In this document: positions 36,593 through 49,654 of the stretch, piece after piece
How positions within the stretch are numbered: position 1 is the first letter of the stretch
How the letters are laid out: each line of letters starts with the position of its first letter
Assembly: GCA_028095005.1 (NCBI GenBank)
Contig: CM051461.1
Location: 161,296,574 to 161,360,573, forward strand
Origin: Rhynchospora pubera
Lineage: Eukaryota > Streptophyta > Magnoliopsida > Poales > Cyperaceae
Length of the DNA: 64,000 nucleotides
Direction of reading: 5' to 3'
Position numbers and translations under genes: made by a program
The notes under the pieces: model-generated
What the model was told of the DNA's origin: nothing
Seen by the model: only the letters and a program-made list of their open reading frames with translations
The model's database searches: none

Positions 36593-38509
36593 ATATATAT
36601 TTATAAAAATTTTATATCTGATTTTATTTATTTTTTTGTAATGCCTTTTTGATGATACAAAAAGATCAGCTAATTCAGAATGGCCGTTTCTGGCACAAGT
36701 TTTTGTAATTTTGGATAACATTTAATAATTTTTTTTTTGTTAGAGCGGACTGAAGCAGCATTAGAATTTGATTGTTTCGCAACCTCACATGGTAAATAAA
36801 TTAAGTTATTTATTAACTTCGGTTATTTATAACAACTATATAGGTTCCTAATAATTTGTATAATATTTTTTTGTCCTTTTTGAAGTGCTTTTTAATTTAT
36901 ATTTATTTATTTATTTATAAGCTAATTGTTAGTAAAAAATGTAATTTAAAGTTTTAAACTGACATTTTACTCAAAAACTGTTGCATCATCTCAGTTTGAT
37001 TACTAGATAGATGGAACCACAAACATTCTAGGCGAACCAAATAAAAAAAATCCTGGAGGCAAAATAATGATATAACCCATTATATTGTCAATCATTTCAT
37101 TAAAATCCGGAGCGGCGATGTATGATTGTGTTGCCTCTTTGCAATGCATTGTTATTAGTTCACTTCTTTTCCCCATTGGCCGCTGTCTCCTTTGCTCTTC
37201 AAGCACCAGATATGATCACAATCATTGACAACCCCTCCACTGTCTTTTTTTTTCCCTTTTTTTTTATGAGTAGTACTAAAGTTTCAAGGAAAGTGGAATT
37301 TTTCTTTTTTAATTTCCAAATATTTGGAGCTGTCTGATTTTGTCATTTTGACCAGTCATGCTGACAGAGGAATTGTGGAAGTATAAATTTGAAATTTAAT
37401 ATTGTAAACAAGATCTATAAAATGCAATTATTATTTGTACATAAATAATTAGATTCGATTTATATTTTATCATTCATCCAGTAATTTAATTATTTCAACA
37501 GATTTGACAGCCTTTGTCTAGCATTTTTAAAATTTCAATTTTTTAGCGGTTTAAAGTTGTGGTTCTTGACGCACCTCCAAATTATATTGAAATTATATGA
37601 AGTTAATTTAATAAGTACGTACTTTGATTTATATCCAACAACATACCTATAAAATTATTTTCTTTTTTTAAATTTATTTGAATTGACGTGAGAGTATTAT
37701 CAATATAAGTTATTATGCAGTGATCCCTCTTTACTTTAAGAGTTAATAATATTGTTATATAATGTTTGTTGATGGATGAGTACTAAATGGACCAAATTAA
37801 ACCATTTTTATATTTTAATCAGATTGCAAGTTTAATTCTACTATACATCTATATCTATACTACATATTAAAGCACGCATACTAAGAAGTGTAACACGCTA
37901 GATCTAGGACGTAAACAGATGTTTCTATCGTTCGATTGGTTTGATCTATATTGTCTAACATTATTATGTTTTTTTATTTGCCCACATATGAGGACATCTT
38001 ATGCTAGTAGATACATAAAGTACGAATTAGTGGGAATTCTAATTGTTGAACTATGTCGTAAGTGGTTACGCTTGTCTGAAAATGAAAAGAAAGAAAGAAA
38101 AAAAAAAAGGAGGCGTCGAGACTGTTGATCTAATTTTGCACAATGATGCATGCCTTCTGTAATTGAAAATCATTCAGAACTTTCCTCCGTAACTCGTAAA
38201 AGCAGAAAACTCCAGAATCACGCTGACAAAAAATATAATTAATTCACAAAAAAAATCAGGGAAATAGAATAATCTGAGAATAAATTCTCAAGAGTCTTTG
38301 GGAGAGATCAGCCAAAAGTGATTGCATCAGTATGCATAAAAAGAAGTAAATGACCAGTGGATTTATGACAAACAAAGCAGAAAACACCTTATGTTGTGTT
38401 TGTTCCTAATTTGTTGAGATATTTTTAATAACTTCCATAACATGCACCCCTGCACAAGCATCAACAAATTAAAGAGTCGTCTAAAACTAAGCTACGCATC
38501 TTTTTTATT
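36593..38509. other. AT-rich intergenic DNA
   Basis: No gene, RNA or element can be supported. Confidence 0.4.
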
Positions 38510-38510
38510 C

Positions 38511-39812
38511 GGGTGATAAATATCATCTTGAAAATTTATCATTCCATCATTTTCTGATTGTTTTTTCTTTTCTATTTTCGAGATGTGAAATTAAGTGCTA
38601 TATACCTTTTAATTTTTTTCGCTCATCCCATCATTCCAGTATTTATCATCCATAACATATATATACTCCCCATCCTTTTCTAGAACCGATGTTTCCCTCC
38701 TTTCCCACCTCATTTTTTCCAGGACAATAAATTTTTTTTTCCAAGATATTTTCTAAGATAATTAATTTTTTTAAGACAATTAATTTTTTTTCAAGACAAT
38801 TAGTAACATTTTCTGAGATAATTAGCTTTTTCTAGGTCAAAATATTTTTCCATAACAATTAACTTTTTTTTTCAAAAAAATTAGTATTATTTTATAGGAC
38901 AGTTAGGATATTCATGATGATAGCTAGTATCATAATATAGGATAATTAGTATTATTTCTTAGGACAATTAAGATATATATCAGGACAATTAGCATCATAA
39001 TACATGATGTCAGGAGAAGAGAGAGTCAAGGGCAAAACTAGGGGTGGCGAAGGTGCACCTGACACATGGTAATATTTGATTTTTTTTTTTTGTTAATCAG
39101 TATAAGGTTATTTGGTCAAATTTATCATGAAATAATATTTTGGCCTACCCTAAATTAAAAAGAAATTCATTTTTCTATCAAAAGAGATTCTTTCTCATAC
39201 AATAACATCCTTTCCTAATATTTTATAGTTACTTTGACATGTGATATACAACATCTAATCGTAAGGAAATACATCTCTTTCTTTTAATTTCTATGAGCAA
39301 ATTAAAATTAAATTAAATGGCAACATAATGTGAACTTATACTCATGCAAATATAGAAATTTGTGAACTAGATAATTTATTTACATCGTGCTCATCAAGAA
39401 GGGTATTGTAACAATTGTTTATCTAATTATATTATTTGGCATTTGAAAAAAAAAATCGTAGTTATATTTTTCTGAAAACAATATAATACATTTAAATCAA
39501 GTCCTTCTCATTTTACATTGGTTTTTGCATTTATTTCACTATAGATCATTTTTTAAATAAATAGTTAAATAATCATATTTTATCATCTTTATTTTTTTTT
39601 ATTCTTTTAAACTTGTGTCTTTTCGATTTCGGCCCCTCCTATACTAAAATTTTAATTCTCCCTTAAGGGAGTGAGTAAGTGCCGGATGGGAGATAAGGTG
39701 GGTAATACTTGATACGCATTGGATGGAGATTAGAGACATAAATGAGATGGTGAGGATGCTGGACATAAATGATGGGAATGATGAGGAGCAAATGATCTTT
39801 CAAGTAACTCCC
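38511..39812. mobile_element. Diverged MULE derivative related to 26763-28781
   Basis: The left end GGGTGATAAATATCATCTTG and the inverted right end (GGGAGTTACTTGAAAGATCA, then CATCATTCCCATCAT) resemble the 2-kb MULE. The flanks TTTTTATTC and TTTTTATAT are only a near match for a 9-bp duplication. The interior includes a degenerate repeat of GACAATTA units at about 38720-39000. No coding region is visible. Confidence 0.6.
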
Positions 39813-39870
39813 TTTTTATATTTTGGCATTTTTGTAATACATTTGCTTCTTACATGCATGACAATATGAA

Positions 39871-40009
39871 GGCTCCGTTTGGATCGCTAAGAAATAAGAG
39901 GAATAATATTGGAAAATGTGTAATTTTGTAAAGAATTTGGATGGTTAGGAATAAGTTTACGCCTAGAAAGATGTTATTCTCTTATTACTAGACTTATCCA
40001 AACGGAGCC
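39871..40009. mobile_element. CGTTTGGATCG-family MITE, target duplication GAA
   Basis: Ends GGCTCCGTTTGGATCGCTAA and CCAAACGGAGCC. The interior is closest to the copy at 23023 (GAAATAAGAGGAATA). GAA flanks both sides (39868-39870, 40010-40012). Confidence 0.85.
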
Positions 40010-40194
40010 GAAATGCATAGAACACATTTTATCTGAATTGAAATCCTCTAGTAAGTGTTATTTTACTGTAATTCAAGCTCTCTGACATGAGGCACATATT
40101 GAAAGGTGTCTTATTACAACCAGTTAGTAAAAAAAAATTAAATAACAATAAGAAAGCCTCGTGAATAATACAAGCTAGCCATTGACTAATTTAT

Positions 40195-40609
40195 GAGAAA
40201 GTTTAATATGCACCATAGTGCATAGAGCATTCCGTGCACCACGGGTTTTTTCAGGAATATTTTTGTAAATTGACAAATCTAATTCAACCAATCTAATCTA
40301 CATATTGAAATCTTATACCAAACCAAAATTTACAATTTTTGAGATTTTATTACTATTTTTTTCGAATTTTTTAAAACATGTCATTTTTGGAATGTTGTAC
40401 TATTTATAATTTTCCAAAATTGGCATGTTTTAAAAAATTCGAAAAAAATAGTAATAAAATCTCAAAAATTATAAAATTTGATTTTATATGAGATTTTAAT
40501 ATGTAGATTAGATTGGTTAAATTAGATTTGTCAATTTACAAAAATAACTCCGAAAAAATTCGCGGTGCACGGAGTGCCCTATGCACTACAGTGCATATTA
40601 AACTTTCTT
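40195..40609. mobile_element. MULE-type foldback MITE, 9-bp target duplication
   Basis: The 415-bp element has nearly symmetrical arms, GAGAAAGTTTAATATGCACC at the left and its relative at the right, extending almost to the centre. CTAATTTAT flanks both sides (40186-40194, 40610-40618). Confidence 0.9.
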
Positions 40610-40618
40610 CTAATTTAT

Positions 40619-42229
40619 TAGGGGTATGAAAGGAATGAGAGACAACAAATACAGAGATACCGGACTTATTCAATCTTTGTTTTTGTTGACACGGACTTTA
40701 GAACCATAAATTAAGCAGAGGTTTCATTAAAATATTACTGGAGGTAATTAATGGGGAAGACTTGCTTTAATTAGTGACAGTTTTATTTGCGCCATTAACT
40801 CATGAATTTATGGCTAAGGCTAAAGGTTGGTGGCGGATTGTTAGTTTGTTACTAAAACTTGGAAGTTTGAAAAGCTTGGATCACCGGCCAGCTGGAAATT
40901 TTCTTGAAGCATTTGTATAAAATGATTATTATTTTATCCAAACATGTTGTTAATTAATTGTTTCTGTAAAGGCAATGTGATCAAGGAGTGCAATAAGTTA
41001 TTCTGACCAAATGCAACTAGTTGCGTGCCAAAAAGCGACAAAATTATTTTGAAATAAAGATAGGATAAATATGGATCTCGATCCAATTCTTTATGGCATG
41101 GAACGCAGTAATCAATGAGCCGTCACTTAATAGTCTAGAACCCTTTTGTTTTTTTTTCTCTTTTTTAAAGTTAAAATCTAGAACCCCTTCGTTGTCTGTT
41201 TTCTACAGTACTCCACTTCCATCGTGGTTCTAGATAATTTTTTAGATAAAACTGAGTGGGCCCAAGATGTCAGAAAGAAAAGGGCCAACCGTTCAAACTG
41301 AACTTAAAAAAAAAAAAAAAAAGTTAGCACAAGATGTATTTGTTTTTCCAATAGGAAAACAGCATAATTAATTAGCTACCCTTCATTTCATTTTAGATTT
41401 TTAATTCAACAGGGCAAGCCGAGCTGAGCTGAACCAATCGAACCCACAACTCAAAAGCCGGTGGCCGGTGGAGGAGGCATTGAGCCATAGAAGCATAGTG
41501 GACTCATAGCACATCACGTGGAAAGAATTGCACATGATGACTTTCGTTTTTATGATTTTTTTTTCATTTTAAACTATGTTTGACAAATTCATGAACTAAT
41601 TAGTTCGCGATCTTGTTCTAGTTTTACCAAAAAAAATCATGAAACTAAAACAAGAACTAGAACAAACTTGTTCTAATTCTTGTTCTAGTTCCCCTCCTTT
41701 GTCCAACAACATTAGACGGTCACGGATCTGAATTGCACATGTGTAAGATTTTATTTATGTGACCGTAGTCCATAGATTATCTCACATAATATTACCAAAG
41801 GCTTAAATAGAGTAAATGGGTGCCATGCCATGTCCTACATTTTTTTTGCATATTTTTAAAGAGTTTTTTTAAGAAAAATATTTGAATAACATAATGAGGT
41901 GCCCACAATTTTATAATTACATTGTTGATCTCCATATTAAAAAAGCTCAAGTTTGTATATAATAATTTTATTATTATTCATAAAAACTTGACCGGTGCCA
42001 ATAATTAATAAAACATTTTTTTATGAATTGTTTTTTAATTCAGTGACCGGTGCCCATAATTTGATAATTACATTGTTGATCTCCATATTTTAAAAGGCTC
42101 AATTTTGTTTTAAATAATAATTTTATTAATATTGATAAAAAATTGACAAACTAATTATTTTTTAGTTCGGTGATCTCTGTTCACAACAATTCTGGGTTTC
42201 CATGTATGCATAAGGCACAAGCACAACTA
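40619..42229. other. AT-rich intergenic DNA
   Basis: No gene is seen. Near 41600-41700 runs of CAAGAACTAGAACAA and TTGTTCTAATTCTTGTTC form a weak inverted repeat like that in the element at 61303. Near 41900-42110 a 130-bp AT-rich segment containing ACATTGTTGATCTCCATATT is duplicated imperfectly. Confidence 0.45.
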
Positions 42230-42238
42230 ATAAAAATT

Positions 42239-42788
42239 GAGAAATGCTAGTGTCTAATATATTGGACGAATGAGTCTGTCCAATAAGATCGATTTCACAT
42301 TTTTAAATTTTTTTGAAGATAAATTAGGGGTCAAGCCTCCCAATCTATTTTTAAATTAAATGTTTATAAAAGACCCCCCCCCCAACCGGGTTTTGAACCT
42401 GCGATCTCTCATTCGAGATGTATTGCTCTTTGCTACTAGACTAAGAGTTGGTTCTCTTTCACATTTTTAAATTGTAAACGATCGATCCGAACCGTTCAAT
42501 ATGTTCTTCATATTGAAAACTTATAAAAATCAATTTTTATATTTTTTTTACTTTTTTTTCAAATTTTGAAAAATTCATGATATAAAAGTTCTGGATCGTC
42601 TAATAATAACTTTTCTAGAATACCAAAAAAATAGTAATAAATTGAAAAAAAAATATAAAAATTAGTTTCTTATAAGTTTTTAATATGAAAAACATATTGA
42701 ACGATTGTCATTTACAATTTAAAAAATATAAAACCAATCATATTAGACGGACCTCATCCGTCCAATATATTGGACTACAATGTTTCTC
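42239..42788. mobile_element. MULE-type MITE carrying a nested SINE
   Basis: Terminal inverted repeats contain CTAATATATTGGACGAATGA (left) and CCAATATATTGGACGGATGA (right, inverted). ATAAAAATT flanks both sides (42230-42238, 42789-42797). Of its 550 bp, 147 belong to the SINE at 42310-42456. Confidence 0.9.
42310..42456 (-). mobile_element. tRNA-derived SINE (family 1), minus strand
   Basis: Flanked by a perfect 17-bp target duplication TTTCACATTTTTAAATT (42293-42309, 42457-42473). On the minus strand it reads AACCAACTCTTAGTCTAGTA, then a B box within ATCGCAGGTTCAAAACCCGG, and a 3' end CCCCTAATTTATCTTC. Transcription would be by RNA polymerase III, with L1-type machinery for insertion. Confidence 0.92.
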
Positions 42789-42797
42789 ATAAAAATT

Positions 42798-44194
42798 TAA
42801 ATAACTTTTCCATTATATGATTTTTAAGAACAGAAAAGCTCGCCCGTTGGAAAGCAACCTAGCCAGCCACATGGGCCAGCGGTCGCTACTGCCCACGTGC
42901 CAACTGGTCCAATGAAAATTGAAAGGGCAGCGTAAAAAGGAATAAAAAAGAGAAAGCGAAGGAGGGACAGAGCGGGCCCACAGGAGCGATCGTGCGCGTT
43001 GCGCTGCCCGGTCCATGCCCGACAAAGCCACAACCCCGCAATCATTGGTCCATTAGCTGTGCGTCTCCTTTCTTTTCTCTTTTGCTGTTCCAAAATTGGG
43101 CCTAGATGGCTGTGAGTAGGAATAGGGGTCTATGTTAGTAGGTCCATGCTGCTCATTATTGCTCTCTCCAATCGGCTATCATTGACTCCGCCACGCTACT
43201 TTTCTCTTCCTTTCCGGACAGGGTTCAATGTGGTGCTCCAACATAGAGTATTCTGTGTAGCGGGTCATGTAGTGGAAGCATGGAAATGGAATTCATTTTT
43301 GGGGTGTATTTTTAAGTGAAAATAATTTCAATGTCGATCGAAAAGAACAGGTTTTTATGGATGGAGAAAGTTTCTATTGGTTTATTAAAGTGTCATGTCA
43401 GATATTTAAAGTTTCTAGTTATAATTAGAAGTTGAGTTTATACCAAATTGTTCATGCAATTATTACTAGTACTAGTACAAAGAATAATTATCGCCAGCAA
43501 CTTCTACCGATGAAAGCAACTTGTAAAGCATATTATCTACTTGTAGCAATCATAGTCCATTTTCGGAACATATCAACTTATGGCAATCATAGCGACAATA
43601 TAATTTTCCCAAAAAAAAGCATCTAAAAAAACTTGTCTAGAAAAATGCGAATGATTTTTATTGATCCTCTTGAGTATTCATCCGTTACGAAAAAAGAAAA
43701 AAATTCCTATTCGACTCATATCCTTTTCTAGGTAACAAAGTAGAATTTTTCATAGATTTGACTAGACAAGTTATATTCATTTGAAATGTTCAATATATAT
43801 GACATGAGTGAACTGCCTTATATAGGAATTTATATTGAAGTTAAGAACCTATGTCTTACGAGAAGTGCCAAGCAGAAAATTGATGCTCGGCCGCCTCATT
43901 AATCATTACTACTGACTACTGAAGTACTGAGACCCGGGGAGTTCCAAGTAGCCTGAAAATAACTCATATCCAAAAGTATCCCAGGCCCAAAAATGCACTT
44001 AAATATAAGCCCGTAAAGAAAGCCCAAAATAAGTGCCAGTTAAGCCTTGATTGGCAAGGGGCCGGATATGAGCAAAGGCACACGATCAAATCTTAATATG
44101 GTCAGTCAGTTTTTATATATTTATTTTTTTTTATGACAATATAGTCAGTTACAGTTAGTCACCCCTCTATTCAAGGATGATCAGATGAGCTCTG
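42798..44194. other. Intergenic DNA without a supported gene
   Basis: A GC-richer patch at 42840-43230 has short overlapping frames on both strands with no recognised domain; it may be a promoter-like island or TE remnant. The rest is AT-rich. Confidence 0.4.
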
Positions 44195-44197
44195 TTA

Positions 44198-44404
44198 GGC
44201 CCTGATTGGAAAGGAAAAGAAAAGAATTCTCGTCATAGTTTTTAGTTTTGAATGAAAATTTACAAGACCAAAATTTTCTCGTCAATTCTCACTTGAAGAG
44301 AATTCTCCTGTCTCCATTGTCGATTCGGATCATCGGATTTGAAAAAAAAAAAAGTGAATTCCATTTTCATTTCTCGTGTTAAATTTACAGATCCGATTAG
44401 AGTC
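44198..44404. mobile_element. PIF/Harbinger-like MITE, target duplication TTA
   Basis: The ends GGCCCTGATTGGAAAG and, inverted, GACTCTAATCGGATCT match imperfectly. TTA flanks both sides (44195-44197, 44405-44407). A 3-bp TTA target is typical of PIF/Harbinger. Confidence 0.65.
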
Positions 44405-44407
44405 TTA

Positions 44408-45072
44408 GTGTTTCGAATGCAAATCACCCCATACACACATAAAAGAATATAGTACTTTCTTTTTTTTTAATAAAAAATATATTTTTTATTGAATTTGTTA
44501 AAAAAAAAATCTACTAACAACAATCATCACGGTTTCCGGCTCTTTTATGTGAATTTAAATAGAAACTGTGTGAAAAATTAGCGATCGATTCTAAAGTCTA
44601 AACCAACTCAATTAGTTTCACATGTGATAAGGTCCTCTCCGTAGGAACAAAATTGAAATATTTTATCACAAATCCTGAAAGTCGGCCATTCCTAAATCTT
44701 TTTTTTCTTTACCATAAACGTCATTAGTCGGAAAATTTTTTTTCTTAGCCACTCTACATGTCTCATGACTCCAACGATAAGAACTCCGAATATTCCTCAT
44801 CTCCAACTATTTTTTTTCAACCAAAAATTGGGACACGTCGCTTGGAATAACCAAAAATATATAGCGACGCCGACTGCTGACAGACAATAGGTTAAATTGG
44901 ATTCCAGACGTGGACCCCCATTAGAGGTCCACTTTCTTATCGAATACGGTTTACGAGAAAACGACACCATTATAAATTAATCTTACTGGCCTTTAACTAT
45001 TCATTCAATCTCACAGATTCGTCTTATACGGAAACAAGTGTTTCGTGCGTTGATCCTGGCTGATGAGGTGGC
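44408..45072. other. AT-rich intergenic DNA
   Basis: Nothing can be supported. Confidence 0.4.
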
Positions 45073-45098
45073 ATGTTGAAAAGCGTTTTTTTTATTTA

Positions 45099-45243
45099 GG
45101 ATGCGTTTGGATCGTTGGAAGAAAGAAGAAGAAGGAAGAAGAAGAAAAAAATTATAAACAATCCAAATTCTTCACCAAATTACACACTTTCCAATACTTT
45201 TTTTCACTTCTTCCCTTCTTCCCACACCTATCCAAACGAAGCC
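45099..45243. mobile_element. CGTTTGGATCG-family MITE, target duplication TTA
   Basis: Ends GGATGCGTTTGGATCG and ATCCAAACGAAGCC, with the AAGAAGAAG...TTCTTCCC interior of the family. TTA flanks both sides (45096-45098, 45244-45246). It may interrupt the open frame described next. Confidence 0.87.
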
Positions 45244-45250
45244 TTATGAA

Positions 45251-45553
45251 GATTGTACAAGTGATGAAATCCTAAAAACCGTCTTTGAGATAAGAAACCA
45301 TTTAAGAATTATAGCAGGAATTCCAGATATTACATCTGATGAAATAATAGAAAAACTAAAGAAACAATTACGAATACAAAAAAAAAAAAAACTTGAAGAC
45401 CTCATCAATTCTCTTCCTTCAGATTCAGAGGATCTAGATCCAGAGGGCCTAGATCCAGAGGGCACAGATCCAGAGAAATCTACTATGGAGCAAAGTTATA
45501 CAAATATAGACCAATTCACCAATACAGACCAATCCATTGCAGATAACTATTAG
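45251..45553 (+). pseudogene. Open frame of unknown origin, possibly a retroelement or viral relic
   Basis: One hundred codons without a stop, hydrophilic and coiled-coil-like at first (SDEIIEKLKKQLRIQKKKK), then with short DPEG repeats. The frame appears to begin upstream of the adjacent MITE, which would then have broken it. A further frame at about 45590-45730 is also free of stops for a while. I do not recognise the family. A caulimovirid-like or retroelement source is possible but unproven. Confidence 0.35.
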
Positions 45554-45739
45554 GGAATTTGCATTCTTTATTCCTTTCAGATAACTATTAGGCCTTTGAG
45601 ACATTTTACTTTTAGGCTTGGACTAACTACACTTAACGTTCAAGGAAAACAACACAATTACACAATTATCACACCTGATTCCTGTCAGGATTATTTCCTT
45701 CTATCATATGATGAATACAAAATTGTATAAAATTTCAAA

Positions 45740-47144
45740 TTAAAATGTAAAATTAATAAATGCATTAAAACAATCAAAGCATGTTGTCTGGTCAAGTTTT
45801 GGGCCAGGAAATTGAGACAAAATTATATGGGCTTGTAAATGATTTCTATAGATTCCTTTTTTTTTAGAACAGAAAAAAAAAATCTCAGTATAACTAATAA
45901 TCAGAGCATGTGAGATTTGAGTAACTTCACCACATTTTGATATCTAAAATAAGATGGCAACAATTGTCACTTGGCAGCGTGAACAAACTGAGTATCATGT
46001 ATAAAAATATAACCAAGGAATGGAACGTTCAACAAGCATTCTATGAATGTTGACCATGACCAACATCTTGCTGACTTGCTCAAATTTTTAAAACTCTCAA
46101 AAACTTAATTACATCTTAATTTATTCCGTAATTAAGTAAAGAACGACCAAATCTATGCTGTGAACTTTTACTTTTTAAATTTCTACTTTATATTGTTTTT
46201 GGAGAGCATAAATTTCAAAAAGGAGTGATGGCCGTTATAGCTTCTTCAACACCATTAATGCGCCTTGCTGCTCGCCAAAATATGCCTTATTTTGTTCCTA
46301 CATACAAGTACATTCTTTCTTGTGTTTGGATCTAATCTATTTTGGTCTCATATCATACTAAAAATCTACAAATCGCATACATCAATAATAAAAAGTTGCT
46401 CGTCGAGCTTCTATAATTCAAATATGTCCATACTCTTTTCCAAAAACCCTCATACAATATTTAAAAAAAAAATTAAGTCACGGACAAGTTTCATGGAAGA
46501 GTCGATGCTGTGTACTACATTTTGAGAAAAATAGTTGACATCTGAATTACAACTAGAGGGCTATTATGTACTTTCTGTAGTTTGTGCTAGAATTGGGCGT
46601 GATCTAGTGAAATTTTTATGTTTTTGTTTATTTATTTTTTTCAAATTTGCAACTTTTATCAAGAGTTTTTGAGAAGGAATTTTCTTAAGAGTTGATATGA
46701 AAAAAGATAAGTTTACTGTCAAGATTCAAAAATGCATAAATGCTCATCTTGTAATTAATGTGCCTCTAGTCCTCTATTGAAAATTTAAGGTAATAATAAT
46801 GAGTACGGACTTAATGTCCTCTGTTGTCCATATCTATAGAATTTTAAAAACAAGTTGTCAGATAAGCATTGAAGAAGGGGAAAAAAGGGGTTTAAAATTG
46901 AAACATCAAATACGATCAATTCTAGCACTGAAAATTGCTTGGTCAAAGATTGTGCTGTCTGATTGAAATATTAACATGGGTTATTCGTTTTAATTATCCT
47001 GTAGTTAATTAAGAACTTCACCTGAGAAATAATATATTCTTTCTTAATCATTTCATTTATGTAATTATCATCCTGAACAAAGGACAAGAGGACAACTTAA
47101 AACTTTAGTTTTTTTGAGACGTTTCAAATAATATTTTTAAACTA
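45740..47144. other. AT-rich intergenic DNA
   Basis: Short frames only (for example 86 codons at 46265), none with a recognised domain. Confidence 0.4.
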
Positions 47145-47153
47145 ATTAAACAA

Positions 47154-47531
47154 GAGTAATGTTAGAGTCAAACGAGTTTGACACTTGGCCTGTCAAAAAC
47201 GATCGGATCTCAATTTTTTAGATTAACACGACTGATCCGAACTGCTCAATTTGTTCTCCATAATGAAATATCTTTGGAGATCAAATTTTATATTTTTTCG
47301 ATTTTTTTTACTATTTATTTTGGAGTTTAGAAAATCTTAAGTCTAATTAATTTTGGACCCTTCAATATTAGAAAATCTGAAAAAATAGTTAAAAATTTCG
47401 AAAAAATATAAAATTTGGTTTCTAAGAATATTTTAATATGAACATCATATTGAGTGGTTCGGATCGGTAATTTGAAATTTTAATAGTTGAGTATAGAATC
47501 TTGTTTGACGTCAAACATATTTGGTTCTAGC
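47154..47531. mobile_element. MULE-type MITE, 9-bp target duplication
   Basis: ATTAAACAA flanks both sides (47145-47153, 47532-47540). The ends are partly inverted (GTTAGAGTCAAACGAG against GCTAGAACCAAATATG), followed by inverted segments such as GATCCGAACTGCTCAAT and its relative. The interior resembles the MITE at 23364. Confidence 0.78.
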
Positions 47532-47856
47532 ATTAAACAAATTGTCATCAGTTAATTAATTCAACTGTGGTGAATTATTTGACTTTAGTAGTTAAGCTCT
47601 TTACAAGCATATAACTCCTGAAGACAAACTGCTAAAATTGCGAGTTTCAATTTGAACTCCGAAGTTCGCTCACAGATTCTTAAAAATAAATAATAGAAAC
47701 TAGAGTGAACTCAGTGAAGTATAGTATATTTAATGTGAACGCGAATAACACATTAATACATTGAAGATTGAAAGCATCCTCTTAAATTGATTATTTCACT
47801 ACAACCTCTCATGAATATAAAAAAAGGAAGAGCCCCCACACCGACCACATCAGGAT

Positions 47857-48104
47857 TAGGGCTGTCAATGGCAGCCGTTAAACTGTTATGCCGTCACGTT
47901 ATCGGTAAGTGGAAAGGTTAATGGTATTGAAATTTATTTCGTTCTTTTAATGAAACGGCAAGTGTTTTGTACATGTCGTTTAGCGAAATTGTTTCGTTAA
48001 CGAAGTGACACAGTTAACGATACTAAAATAGATTTCGTTTTTCTTACCGTTACGGCAAACAGAATAGGGTGTCCCGTCCCACTTACTCCGTTTTTACACC
48101 CCTA
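47857..48104. mobile_element. hAT-type MITE, 8-bp target duplication
   Basis: Ends TAGGGCTGTCAA and, inverted, TAGGGGTGTAAA. ATCAGGAT flanks both sides (47849-47856, 48105-48112). The interior has many CGTTT/AACGG motifs. Confidence 0.88.
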
Positions 48105-48112
48105 ATCAGGAT

Positions 48113-49012
48113 TATCGCAAGTTGAGAGGAATAAATGCATTTCATTAGGTGGTCCCTACGACAATTGATAAACTAGCTAATAGAATTAATTTAAGAAGAT
48201 TATTGCAAGTTGTGTAATCTTTTTAACCCAAAAAGTTGTGGAATTAACACAGCCACAGGACGCTAAATTGAAACAAACAACAAAAACAACCAGATAACTA
48301 AAAAAAAGTGCAAAAATAGATGGCGTCTTAATTTACACAAGTAATATGGTTAACTTTTTAGTGATATTCGTTGCACTCCTACCTTCTTATCACAAAAATC
48401 AAAATTCATCATCCGATACACAAACTATTACAACACAGGAAAGGAGAATCTGGTTCCAGAAGAACAAACACCTAAAATTCAAAGAAAACATTAACTTACT
48501 AAAACAATACAAATTCACTTAAACAGTTAAAATACACAGTTACACACCTCCTTAGGTTAATCTCTTTCTTTCTATCCTTAATTAATAGCTCCTTACTTCA
48601 TTCCTATCAGAGAAATGTGTCTGGCCGGCTACCAATCCCGCCTCCGACGAGATTCAGTGACAGTTGATTATTGCAATCAGGCTTACAAGATGAAGGTCAT
48701 CGAGTCGAGTCTCGCAATCCGGCTCCACATGTCTGGTGATCTGGATTGTGGGTTCCACATGCTGGCATGCAGCTGCTGTATCTTAGATATTAGTACCACA
48801 AATCGCCGGATTGGAACCAGAACTAAGGTTAATGGTATCATCCATATGCCTAATTCGAGTATCATGAGCATTTTGATCTCTCTTTCTCTCTCTCGATCTC
48901 TCTCTCTCTCTCTCTCTCTCTCAAAGAGGCAACACAATCACACACAAAAAGAGTATTGCTAGGTTGGATGCCTTTTGCTTTCAATTCCAACGGCTCCACA
49001 TGTATGTTTCTT
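48113..49012. other. Intergenic DNA, no supported gene
   Basis: A 115-codon frame at 48615-48962 and an overlapping one on the other strand lie over a GC-richer patch. Neither has a recognised domain, and both run into a CT microsatellite. An inverted pair GCAATCCGGC / GCCGGATTGG (48714 and 48808) could form a hairpin, but no known miRNA is apparent. Confidence 0.35.
48878..48922. repeat. CT microsatellite
   Basis: A run of TCTCTC dinucleotides interrupted once by CGAT. Confidence 0.85.
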
Positions 49013-49015
49013 ATA

Positions 49016-49180
49016 GGGTGCGTTTGGATAGGTGTGGGAAGAAGGGAAGAAGGGAAGAAGGGAAGAAGTGGGAAGAAGTATTGGGAAGTGTGTAACTTTG
49101 TGAAGAGTTTGGATTGTTTATAATTTTTTTTATTCTTTTTTCCTTCTTCCCCATTCTTCTTCTCTCATCCAAACGCCCCC
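49016..49180. mobile_element. CGTTTGGAT-family MITE, target duplication ATA
   Basis: This is the inverse orientation of the copies at 29347 and 45099: GGGTGCGTTTGGATAGGTGT, then GGGAAGAAGG repeats, then AACTTTGTGAAGAGTTTGG, ending CATCCAAACGCCCCC. ATA flanks both sides (49013-49015, 49181-49183). Confidence 0.85.
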
Positions 49181-49654
49181 ATAGATAATAAAAGAGTAAA
49201 AATTAAGACGCTCCTTCGTCCTTTCTTAAATAGTGCCATTGACGCTAAAGACGACAGTCCAAACAGGAAATGTTTTGAATCTCCATTTATTGCCTCTCCC
49301 TCGTATCAGAAATTAAATTTATTTCTTACAAAAAAATCATAGCAATTAATTATGATGATAGAACACTAAAACTTAAAAAGTCCATAAGTTAGTAGATATT
49401 TAATTTATTTATTTTATAAGAAGATCATATTAATTTTATAAATTATTAGGTAAAAAAAATAATAATTCTTGTTAATTATGATTTTTTTCTTATTCTAATA
49501 TGTTTATTTTAAAACTTTTTAATCAACTGCCAAAATTTACGAAAAATTACACGGTGCATGCATCTCTCATTAAAATGAACAAATAAATTGTTCGAATCAA
49601 AGCTTGAATTTTAAATATTAAAATTTTAATTAAAATAACATTTAGTTGTACTAA

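Noticed and set aside
48615..48962. 115-codon frame and possible miRNA precursor
   Set aside because: No domain is seen, the other strand is equally open, and no known mature miRNA is visible. Kept only as an intergenic note.
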